Positions 1-5,578 of a stretch of 5,578 nucleotides of DNA are shown here, one piece after another (within the stretch, counting starts at the first letter, position 1; each line of letters opens with the position of its first letter). Source of the stretch: Candidatus Roizmanbacteria bacterium RIFCSPLOWO2_01_FULL_44_13 (GTDB taxonomy: Bacteria > Patescibacteriota > Microgenomatia > UBA1406 > GWC2-37-13); contig MGAT01000014.1 in assembly GCA_001789855.1 (NCBI GenBank), forward strand, positions 7,350 to 12,927. The letters run 5' to 3'. The position numbers and the translations under genes are program-made. Below the pieces are notes generated by a model, which did no database searches, was not told the DNA's origin, and saw only the letters and a program-made list of their open reading frames with translations.

Positions 1-870
1 AAAGCAGCGATAGTGATGGCGGCAGCATTTAATATCATTGGTGCTTTTTCGGGGACGGCCGTCGCCGAAACTATCGGCACCAACATTGTCAGGCCGGAAA
101 TTATTAATCTGCAGACAGTCGCCGCCGCCATGATAGGAATAATTATTTGGAGCACGCTGGCGTGGAAATTCGGCGGATTGCCGACCAGCGAAAGCCACGG
201 GCTTTTGGCGGGCTTGGCCGGGGCCGGGTTGGCACTGCGCGGCCCGGAGGTGTTGATGCTCGAAGGCTGGAAAAAAGTCTTCCTCGGACTCCTCTTCTCT
301 ACTTTAGTGGGATTTTTTTTGGCCTTTTTGATTTTTCGTTTAATTGCTTGGATTTTTAATCGGACGGGAATTTCCAAAGTAAGAAAAACCTTCGGCCGCT
401 GGCAAATTTTTTCGGCGGCTTTTATGGCTTTCAGCCATGGCTCCAACGACGGACAGAAATTTATCGGCGCGTTCGCTTTAGCTCTTCTCTTATCCGGAAT
501 GACCAAAACTTTTACCATTCCTCCTTGGGTAATTTTTATCTCGGCCGCGACAATGGGTATAGGGACGATGACCGGCGGGTGGAAAATAATAAAAACCTTG
601 GGAATGAAACTGACTAGGCTCGAACCGCAACACGGGTTCGCCGCCGAAACCGCCGCCGCAACGTCAATCGAAGTCGCTTCGCGCCTTGGTATTCCCTTGT
701 CGACGACTCATACCATCAGCACCGCGATCATGGGTGTCGGCGCGGCAGAAGGAACAAGAAAAGTCAGATGGAGTTTGGCGAGAAATATTGTCGCCGCTTG
801 GATTTTGACCTTTCCCGTTTGCGCTGCAATTGCCTGGACGATTACGAAGATCTCCCTTCTGCTGATATAA
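1..870 (+). CDS. pit: PiT-family inorganic phosphate transporter (5' end cut off by the window)
   Basis: This is an integral membrane symporter that takes up inorganic phosphate, driven by H+ or Na+. The frame is open to base 1. The GTG and ATG at 13-18 are probably internal, because the first family signature (GANDxANA) must lie upstream. Counting from the GTG, the visible part has 285 residues. It carries the first P-x-S-x-SH motif as GLPTSESHG (about 55-63), the second family signature HGSNDGQKFIGAFAL (142-156), and the second PST-TH motif as GIPLSTTHT (226-234). These reflect the internally duplicated fold of the family. Several hydrophobic helices are evident (about 38-50, 90-115, 150-160, 172-185, 258-285). 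The first motif has TSES where family members usually have VSTS. The gene ends in TAA, 8 bases before the ABC ATPase. The family call is firm; the coupling ion cannot be told. Confidence 0.93.
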   Translation, partial: KAAIVMAAAFNIIGAFSGTAVAETIGTNIVRPEIINLQTVAAAMIGIIIWSTLAWKFGGLPTSESHGLLAGLAGAGLALRGPEVLMLEGWKKVFLGLLFSTLVGFFLAFLIFRLIAWIFNRTGISKVRKTFGRWQIFSAAFMAFSHGSNDGQKFIGAFALALLLSGMTKTFTIPPWVIFISAATMGIGTMTGGWKIIKTLGMKLTRLEPQHGFAAETAAATSIEVASRLGIPLSTTHTISTAIMGVGAAEGTRKVRWSLARNIVAAWILTFPVCAAIAWTITKISLLLI

Positions 871-871
871 T
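863..871 (+). promoter_or_regulatory. Extended -10 promoter element (TGATATAAT) for the ABC exporter genes
   Basis: A TGn motif (863-865) is followed directly by a perfect TATAAT (866-871). The -10 box overlaps the TAA stop of the phosphate transporter (868-870). Seven bases separate it from the ATG at 879, so the normal start of transcription falls at 878-879, on or next to the A of the start codon. The best -35 candidate is TTACGA (842-847, 18-base spacer), matching only 3 of 6 consensus bases. Extended -10 promoters commonly tolerate a weak -35. The call comes from sequence alone. Confidence 0.5.
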
Positions 872-878
872 AACCTGT

Positions 879-1793
879 ATGAATGTATTGCAGGTAAAAA
901 ATCTTACCAAAAAATTTGGCCGGTTTACCGCCGTTAATGATGTTTCCTTTTCCTTGAAGGAGGGGGAAATTTTGGGTTTATTGGGCCCTAACGGGGCCGG
1001 CAAAACAACAACCATCGACATGCTTCTGGGGTTGATAAAGCCAACCGCGGGATCGATCTCTATTTTCGGCCAACCCTTTGAAGAAAACCGGTCGGAAATC
1101 TTGAAACAGATGAATTTTTCCGCCGCCTATGTCAATCTGCCTTGGCGGCTCAAGGTCTGGGAAAATTTATACACTTTTGCCCGGCTTTACGAAGTCGATG
1201 ACTTTCCCCAAAAAGTGGACAGACTTTTGAGCGAGTTCAAAATAAAAGACTTGAAAGATAGGATGACCGATTCCCTCTCATCGGGCCAACTAACCAGGCT
1301 TTATCTTTGCAAGGCTTTTGTGAACGACCCGCGCCTTTTATTGTTGGACGAGCCGACGGCATTTCTTGACCCGGATGTCGCGGACCTCACTCGTAAATAC
1401 ATCGTTGATAAAGTAAAACGAACTAAATCATCGGTTTTATTTACCTCCCACAATATGGCGGAGATAACAGAAATTTGCGACAGGGTAATTTTTTTAAATC
1501 GCGGAAAAATCATTGCTCACGACACGCCGGCAGGCCTGGCTAAAAAAATTAAATTCTGCCGTGTTCGACTGCTGTTTACAGCGGACAAGAAGAAAATCAA
1601 CCCATTTCTAAAAGAATACGAATATAATTTTTCTTGGCACGACCAAGAACTAGTCGTCGAACTAAAAGAAGAAAATGTCGGTCAACTTTTAGGCCGGTTA
1701 TCCTTGGCGCGCTTAAAATACAGCCAAATTACGATCGAAAAACCAACCCTGGAAGATTTTTTCTTAGAAGTTATTAGGAGCAAAAATGAATAG
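879..1793 (+). CDS. ABC transporter ATP-binding protein (ABC-2 exporter type)
   Basis: This cytoplasmic ATPase of 304 residues should power export by the membrane protein encoded next. It shows Walker A GPNGAGKTT (36-44), a signature loop LSSGQ (133-137, usually LSGGQ), Walker B LLLLDEPT (153-160), a D-loop-like FLDPD (162-166) and a switch histidine in TSHN (His191). The usual Q-loop glutamine is not obvious: the region reads NFSAAYVNLPWRLKVWENL (79-97), a variant I recall from a subset of exporter ATPases. About 80 residues after the nucleotide-binding domain (225-304) form a C-terminal region ending in PTLEDFFLEVI, typical of drug/polysaccharide-type ABC-2 ATPases. The ATG at 879 was chosen because MNVLQVKNLTKKFG is the normal family start; an in-frame ATG at 768 lies inside the transporter gene. 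No Shine-Dalgarno site precedes the ATG. The substrate is unknown. Confidence 0.93.
   Translation: MNVLQVKNLTKKFGRFTAVNDVSFSLKEGEILGLLGPNGAGKTTTIDMLLGLIKPTAGSISIFGQPFEENRSEILKQMNFSAAYVNLPWRLKVWENLYTFARLYEVDDFPQKVDRLLSEFKIKDLKDRMTDSLSSGQLTRLYLCKAFVNDPRLLLLDEPTAFLDPDVADLTRKYIVDKVKRTKSSVLFTSHNMAEITEICDRVIFLNRGKIIAHDTPAGLAKKIKFCRVRLLFTADKKKINPFLKEYEYNFSWHDQELVVELKEENVGQLLGRLSLARLKYSQITIEKPTLEDFFLEVIRSKNE
1776..1780 (+). promoter_or_regulatory. Ribosome binding site AGGAG for the ABC permease
   Basis: AGGAG lies 5 bases before the ATG at 1786, inside the last codons of the ATPase gene. It is the only clear Shine-Dalgarno site at a gene start in the window and it supports the overlapping start. 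Confidence 0.75.
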
Positions 1794-2577
1794 CAAACGA
1801 ATTTTTGCCATGGTGCTGCGCCACTTGTACGTTTGGCCGAAGTCGCCGGAAAGGTTCATGTGGACATTCGGCTGGCCCCTATTTGGATTAATTTTGTGGG
1901 GATTGACGATTTCCTTTCTCCAAAACAATTCCTCCAGCTCTTTTTCATTTGTGACTTTTATTATCGGCGGCATCATCTTTTGGGAAATGGTTGTCCAGCC
2001 GCAGCGGGAAATCTCGATCAATTTTATCGAAGAAATGTGGAACAAAAATTTCCTCAATATATTTTCTTCTCCCTTGACGAACGGGGAATATCTAACCGCC
2101 CTGGTTATCATAGGAATTTTTAAAATGCTGGCGACGATAGTGACCCTAACGGTCGGCGCAATTCTTCTTTATCAATTTAATATTTTTTCGACTTTCGGTT
2201 TTTTTATCCCTATTTTATTTATCAATCTTTTGCTTTTTGGCATGGTTTTGGGATTTGTCGTCAACGCCCTGATTTTGCGCTTCGGCTGGTCGATACAGGA
2301 GATGGCTTGGGCGATTGTGGCGATTATCCAGCCGCTTTCCTGCGTTTTATATCCCCTGGCTTCTTTGCCGTCTTGGACACAGAGGATCAGTCTAATGCTT
2401 CCATCGACCTATGTCTTTGAAGAAATGAGAAGGGTCATGTCGTCGGGTGTTGTGGATATAAAAAATATCATGATAAGTTTTTTGATGAATGTAGTTTATC
2501 TTTTTTTGTCATTGGTTTTCTTCAAAATCATGTTTGAGCAGGCCCGAATCCATGGCCGGTTGGTAAAGTTGAGTTGA
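1786..2577 (+). CDS. ABC-2 type transporter permease
   Basis: This is a membrane subunit of 263 residues, expected to pair with the ATPase just upstream to form an exporter. The start overlaps the ATPase gene by 8 bases and has its own AGGAG site, which points to coupled and balanced synthesis of the two subunits. About six hydrophobic segments can be seen (roughly 27-45, 55-72, 105-128, 138-162, 172-192 and 228-248), the usual number for ABC-2 permeases. The stretch after the second segment, with EEMWNKNFLNIFSSPLTNGEYL (82-103), corresponds to the cytoplasmic coupling region of the fold. The loop after the fifth segment, YPLASLPSWTQRISLMLPSTYVFEEMRRV (189-217), resembles the conserved C-terminal P-x-x-P-x-x-Y-x-x-E/D-x-x-R region of the family. 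The substrate could be a drug, lipid or glycan and cannot be told from sequence. The gene ends in TGA directly against the stop of the opposing gene. Confidence 0.9.
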   Translation: MNSKRIFAMVLRHLYVWPKSPERFMWTFGWPLFGLILWGLTISFLQNNSSSSFSFVTFIIGGIIFWEMVVQPQREISINFIEEMWNKNFLNIFSSPLTNGEYLTALVIIGIFKMLATIVTLTVGAILLYQFNIFSTFGFFIPILFINLLLFGMVLGFVVNALILRFGWSIQEMAWAIVAIIQPLSCVLYPLASLPSWTQRISLMLPSTYVFEEMRRVMSSGVVDIKNIMISFLMNVVYLFLSLVFFKIMFEQARIHGRLVKLS

Positions 2578-2585
2578 TCAAACTC
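2571..2585. repeat. Short inverted repeat at the convergent gene junction; possible weak terminator
   Basis: GAGTT (2571-2575), loop GATCA, AACTC (2581-2585) forms a 5-bp stem centred on the two abutting stop codons. On the plus strand it is followed by CTTTT (2586-2590), a short T run, so it might act as a weak terminator for the exporter genes. On the minus strand there is no comparable T run. The stem is short and AT-containing, so a functional role is doubtful. Confidence 0.25.
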
Positions 2586-3741
2586 CTTTTAAAGAGAGCT
2601 TGTTCGAGGAAGCCTGCGTCAAGATTGACGATTCGAAGGTATAGGTAATATTCTTTTTGACCCGGAATTTTTCTTCGGCGTAGCCGATGAGGCGCTTCAA
2701 CAGTTCACCAAACTCCAGCCCCGACTTTTTCCAGAGGTGGTGGTATAGCGTTCCCGGCAAGGTATTGATTTCGTTGGCAAACCACCTCTTCGCCTTTTTG
2801 TCAAAGAGAAAATCGACCCGGGCAATGCCGGAGCAGCCAATCAATCGGTAGATTTCGATGGCGGCAGCTCTAATTTCTTTGGTGGTTTTTTCATCCAGCC
2901 TGGCCGGAATGACGAGGCTTTGTTGGGCCCGCCCCAGCTGGGCTCCGCCCTCTTTGATGTATTTATCCTCGTAAGAGAAAAAATCGCTTTGGAAGACAGA
3001 CTCCTGCAAAAGGGATGGGATCAGGTCGTCATTTCCGATGACACAACAGGTGATGTCCATTAGATTCTCCACCACTTCCTCGACAACTACTTTCGGATCA
3101 TAATGGAGGGCAACCTCAATCGCAAACTCCAACTCTTTCGTGTTGGTTGCTTTTGAGATACCGATTGAAGAACCAAGGCGGGTTGGTTTGATAATAAGGG
3201 GTATCTTCAGGTTTTTAATCTCCTTCAATATTGAAGACCGGTTTTCTTCCCAAGCCTTGCTAGTTACCTGGACAAATTTGGTTGTGGGGATTTTTTGGGC
3301 GACGTAAAGCAGCTTGGTCAATATTTTATCCATGGCAACGGCTGAGGCGGTCGTATCGCAACCGACATACGGCACATTGAGCATTTCGCACAACCCCTGG
3401 AAAGTCCCGTCTTCTCCGTTTTGTCCGTGGAAAGCGGGGAAGACAATATCTACAGTTATTTCTTTGCCAAAGACGCCTTTTTTCCTGAAGACCAGTTTTT
3501 CTTTGGAAGCGTCGAGGTCGAGATTATAATTAGCCCACTTGCCGACGTCGATTTTGCCTTTGCGGAAAGTTTCAATTGCCGACAACTTATTGTCTATTAA
3601 CCATTCGCCTTTTTTTGTTATATAAACCGGAATGACCTTGTATCCCAATTCTTTGAGGCCGGATATGATCAGTTGCCCGGTGACGATGGAAACGTCATGT
3701 TCCGGCGCTCTGGATCCAAAGAATACGCCAATGGTTTTCAT
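2578..3741 (-). CDS. ddl: D-alanine--D-alanine ligase
   Basis: This cytoplasmic ATP-grasp enzyme joins two D-alanines, using ATP, to make the terminal dipeptide of the peptidoglycan stem. The 387-residue protein shows the N-terminal FFGSRAPEHDVS (7-18, with Glu14), the signature HGQNGEDGTFQG (105-116), the ATP-binding KPTRLGSSIGI (185-195), the omega-loop FFSYEDKY (254-261) and the metal-binding end RVD...NEINTLPG (308-330, with Asp310, Glu324 and Asn326). Tyr261 aligns by eye with the tyrosine that marks D-Ala-D-Ala rather than D-Ala-D-lactate ligases. The start at 3741 gives the normal MKTIGVFFG opening and a 4-base ATGA overlap with the preceding gene; a start at 3759 would add six unconserved residues. 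No Shine-Dalgarno site is visible, so translation probably depends on coupling. The protein is somewhat long for the family, with a tail of about 28 residues (360-387). It lies directly downstream of the MurF-like ligase that would use its product. Confidence 0.96.
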   Translation of the reverse strand: MKTIGVFFGSRAPEHDVSIVTGQLIISGLKELGYKVIPVYITKKGEWLIDNKLSAIETFRKGKIDVGKWANYNLDLDASKEKLVFRKKGVFGKEITVDIVFPAFHGQNGEDGTFQGLCEMLNVPYVGCDTTASAVAMDKILTKLLYVAQKIPTTKFVQVTSKAWEENRSSILKEIKNLKIPLIIKPTRLGSSIGISKATNTKELEFAIEVALHYDPKVVVEEVVENLMDITCCVIGNDDLIPSLLQESVFQSDFFSYEDKYIKEGGAQLGRAQQSLVIPARLDEKTTKEIRAAAIEIYRLIGCSGIARVDFLFDKKAKRWFANEINTLPGTLYHHLWKKSGLEFGELLKRLIGYAEEKFRVKKNITYTFESSILTQASSNKLSLKGV

Positions 3742-5144
3742 AAATAGTTGTCGGGCCAATCGTTTTGCAACAAGACGACGTCTCCCGATTTTACGATCTT
3801 ATTTAAATTCTTATACGCCTGGTCTGCCGACTCATAAAAAACGATTTTATTTTCGTCAAGCCCGCCGTCTTTCAGACCGCGAGCGATATGCGGCGTGACG
3901 CTGTTTTTTATCAAAACGACCAGGTCGGCCACTTTGGCTAATTTATTACCTATATTATAGTGAATCTCGGCTGTTTTTTTGCCCATCTCGACCAGGCCGG
4001 GCGTTACATAGATCTTGCGCCTTTGTTTAAATTGAGATAGGGTATTGATTGCCTCCTCTACCCCGTCGGGGTTGCCGTTGTAAGAGTCGTCGATTATCAA
4101 AGTGTTGGTTTGCCGATTGACCAATGGTTGAAGCCGATGCGCGACCGGCTTTATATTCTTTATCCCCGCGACAATTTGATTTTCATTCAGCCCCAGCTTT
4201 TTTGCCAGAAATTCGACGGCGTCGATCTTATCCAGATTATAGGCGCCAAGGAGGGGGAAAAAAATTTTACTCTGTCCTTTCTTTAAGATATAACCGGGCA
4301 GATTTCCGTCGAACTCTCCCCCGCTTTTGTCTTTATAAAGATAGACCTCCCGGGAAGGAATGAATTTTTTGTAGTTGTTTTCTACCAAATCGTCGTTTCC
4401 GTTCAAAAGGACGATGCCTTTTTCGTCCATGTTTTCGACTATCTCAAAAATCGTGGCAATGGCGTCACCGATGGTTTTTAGCCTTTCCAGATGGGCTTCA
4501 TTGATCCCGGTGACAACGGCGATGTCGGGCCTGGTGATGGCACAGATATTTTTTATGTCGCCCCGGTAGTATTCGCCCATTTCGACGACGAAAATTTCCG
4601 TATCCTGACTCAATTTTTTCAAAATGAGGTCTGAAATCGCAAACGGCGTGTTGACGCTCTCGGGAGTCTTTAGGACGTTGTATTTCTGAGCCAAAACCGT
4701 GGCGATAAACTCTTTCATTCCGGTCTTGCCGTAGCTTCCGGCAATGCCGATTATTTTCAAATTTGGAAATTCTCTTATTTTTCTTTTTGCCAGAAATAAA
4801 GTTACCTCTTTAACCAGAAAATCGAAGGGAAAAATCAAAATAGAGGCAATGATCAAAAAAAAGAAACTAAAATATAGATACAAACCGGTAAAAAAGGCAA
4901 AACTAATTAGTCTAAATGAAGAAATATCGTCGGTTTTGAAGAGAAAAAACACAAGAATAAGGTAAATCAAAATCGAAACGGCCAGAATCGTTTTGAGCTT
5001 GGCGGTAAAAACCAAGGGCTTCCTGACAGGACGATTGGGAGCCATTCCTTTGGTTTTGGCTACCGCTTTTAAAAATCTAATAAGATCATATTCTTCAAGC
5101 TGGAGCAATAGGAGTTGAAAATAAACGTTTTTGAGTATATTCAT
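3738..5144 (-). CDS. murF: Membrane-anchored MurF-like Mur ligase (UDP-MurNAc-tripeptide--D-Ala-D-Ala ligase family)
   Basis: This is probably the ATP-dependent ligase that adds D-Ala-D-Ala to the peptidoglycan stem peptide. Of 468 residues, about 1-125 hold an amphipathic start and membrane segments (about 51-69 and 80-110, the latter one long or two short helices). These replace the UDP-substrate-binding domain of normal MurF. The central ATPase domain has the P-loop GIAGSYGKTG (133-142), EMGEYYRGDIK (188-198), NEAHLE (215-220) and LLNGNDD (246-252). The C-terminal domain has HRLQP (336-340), DDSYNGNP (352-359) and PGLVEMG (382-388), which point to MurF rather than MurC, D or E. Odd points: the P-loop has YGKTG where MurF has NGKTT; AYN (301-303) replaces the usual HN motif; and the expected carbamylated lysine aligns by eye with Ile232. 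The start overlaps the upstream gene by 4 bases (ATGA) with no Shine-Dalgarno site. The family is sure; the exact substrate is less so. Confidence 0.85.
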   Translation of the reverse strand: MNILKNVYFQLLLLQLEEYDLIRFLKAVAKTKGMAPNRPVRKPLVFTAKLKTILAVSILIYLILVFFLFKTDDISSFRLISFAFFTGLYLYFSFFFLIIASILIFPFDFLVKEVTLFLAKRKIREFPNLKIIGIAGSYGKTGMKEFIATVLAQKYNVLKTPESVNTPFAISDLILKKLSQDTEIFVVEMGEYYRGDIKNICAITRPDIAVVTGINEAHLERLKTIGDAIATIFEIVENMDEKGIVLLNGNDDLVENNYKKFIPSREVYLYKDKSGGEFDGNLPGYILKKGQSKIFFPLLGAYNLDKIDAVEFLAKKLGLNENQIVAGIKNIKPVAHRLQPLVNRQTNTLIIDDSYNGNPDGVEEAINTLSQFKQRRKIYVTPGLVEMGKKTAEIHYNIGNKLAKVADLVVLIKNSVTPHIARGLKDGGLDENKIVFYESADQAYKNLNKIVKSGDVVLLQNDWPDNYL

Positions 5145-5578
5145 AGGAATTTGATGAACTCGGTGGCAAACCGCCCCGGGTCGTCTATAAACGGAAAATG
5201 CCCGGCGCCTTCAAAAATTACCAATTTTGACCTCTTAATAAGCTTTTTCATAAGCTCAGCATAATAGATGGGCGTGGTCGTATCCCGACTTCCCCAAACG
5301 ATGAGCGTCTGATTTTTTATTCTTGGCAACAAAGGAGTCAGATTCTCAGAGACGACCCGAGAAAATATTTTGGAAAGTTCAAAATGATCTAGATACTCGC
5401 TGCCTATAAGGAAATATAATTTTTTGCGTAGAGGTTGCATAAAATCGGGTGTGAAAAACGGCTTGATCATTTTTGCCAGTAACAAGGCAATTTTTTTTAT
5501 GGAATTAGGAGAGTTTATTCCGGCAGCATCAACTAGAATGATTTTGTCGATAAACTTTGCTCCGCCAGCCGTCAATTT
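5141..5578 (-). CDS. Alpha/beta hydrolase, C-terminal part (5' end cut off by the window)
   Basis: The frame is open through base 5578, so the true start and the nucleophile elbow (G-x-S-x-G) lie outside the window. The visible 145 residues begin near the beta-strand that follows the nucleophile helix (FIDKIILVDAAGI, 9-21). They then contain a helical cap-like region (about 25-88) and the strand TLIVWGSRDTTTP (91-103), carrying the likely catalytic acid Asp99. They end with the loop EGAGHFPFIDDP (123-134), carrying the likely catalytic His127. This order is typical of the alpha/beta-hydrolase fold 1 family (esterases, lipases, C-C hydrolases and others). The substrate cannot be told. It is first in the visible operon and overlaps the MurF-like gene by 4 bases (ATGA), which hints at, but does not prove, a link to cell-envelope metabolism. 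Confidence 0.88.
   Translation of the reverse strand, partial: KLTAGGAKFIDKIILVDAAGINSPNSIKKIALLLAKMIKPFFTPDFMQPLRKKLYFLIGSEYLDHFELSKIFSRVVSENLTPLLPRIKNQTLIVWGSRDTTTPIYYAELMKKLIKRSKLVIFEGAGHFPFIDDPGRFATEFIKFL

Noticed and set aside
13..18. GTG/ATG pair as the true start of the phosphate transporter
   Set aside because: The frame is open to base 1 and the first family signature would be missing; the visible residues align to the middle of the first repeat.
768..878. In-frame upstream ATG that would extend the ABC ATPase by 37 residues
   Set aside because: The extension lies inside the phosphate transporter gene and is unlike the family N-terminus; MNVLQVKNLTKKFG at 879 is the normal beginning.
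1764..2111. Minus-strand open frame of 115 codons inside the ABC permease gene
   Set aside because: It is antisense to a clearly recognised permease, shows no family motif, and crosses the ATPase/permease junction; it looks like a shadow frame.
3742..3759. Alternative ddl start six codons upstream
   Set aside because: The added residues are not part of the family N-terminus, and the ATG at 3741 gives the usual MK-x-I-x-V-x-FG opening and an ATGA overlap.
3632..4569. Several plus-strand open frames (71-88 codons) opposite ddl and the MurF-like gene
   Set aside because: They are antisense to strongly conserved motifs, have no recognisable protein features and no ribosome binding sites.
5573..5575. 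TTG as the start of a short complete hydrolase
   Set aside because: The frame continues past the window edge and the nucleophile motif needed by the family must lie upstream, so the gene is truncated by the window.
1..5578. CRISPR arrays, tRNA or rRNA genes, insertion sequences, long direct repeats
   Set aside because: Reading both strands showed no repeated spacer pattern, no cloverleaf-like segment, no transposase and no terminal repeats; coding sequence fills nearly all of the window.

Overview
The window is packed with coding sequence. There are six genes in two convergent blocks, and no intergenic gap exceeds 8 bases. TGA is an ordinary stop codon here (four of six genes), so the genetic code is standard with respect to TGA. 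Tight overlaps, few Shine-Dalgarno sites and a Mur ligase with a membrane N-terminus suggest a small-genome, uncultivated bacterium, possibly of the Patescibacteria/CPR type. That is an inference; no rRNA or other taxonomic marker is present. A peptidoglycan-making bacterium is well supported by the Ddl and the Mur ligase.

Plus-strand block (1-2577): the 3' part of a PiT-family inorganic phosphate transporter, then an ABC ATPase and an ABC-2 type membrane protein. The last two overlap by 8 bases and should form one exporter or efflux complex of unknown substrate. A perfect extended -10 box (TGATATAAT) overlaps the stop codon of the phosphate transporter and ends 7 bases before the ATG of the ATPase. 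The exporter pair may therefore have its own promoter and a leaderless mRNA.

Minus-strand block (5578-2578, read right to left): the C-terminal part of an alpha/beta hydrolase, a membrane-anchored MurF-like ligase, and D-alanine--D-alanine ligase. Both junctions are 4-base ATGA overlaps, so this is a translationally coupled operon. Ddl makes D-Ala-D-Ala and the MurF-like enzyme would add it to the peptidoglycan stem peptide. The MurF-like protein lacks the usual N-terminal UDP-binding domain and has several non-canonical active-site positions.

The two blocks meet with no spacer. Their stop codons sit back to back as the palindrome TGATCA. No RNA gene, mobile element, CRISPR array or large repeat was seen, and no stretch over 300 bases lacks a gene.
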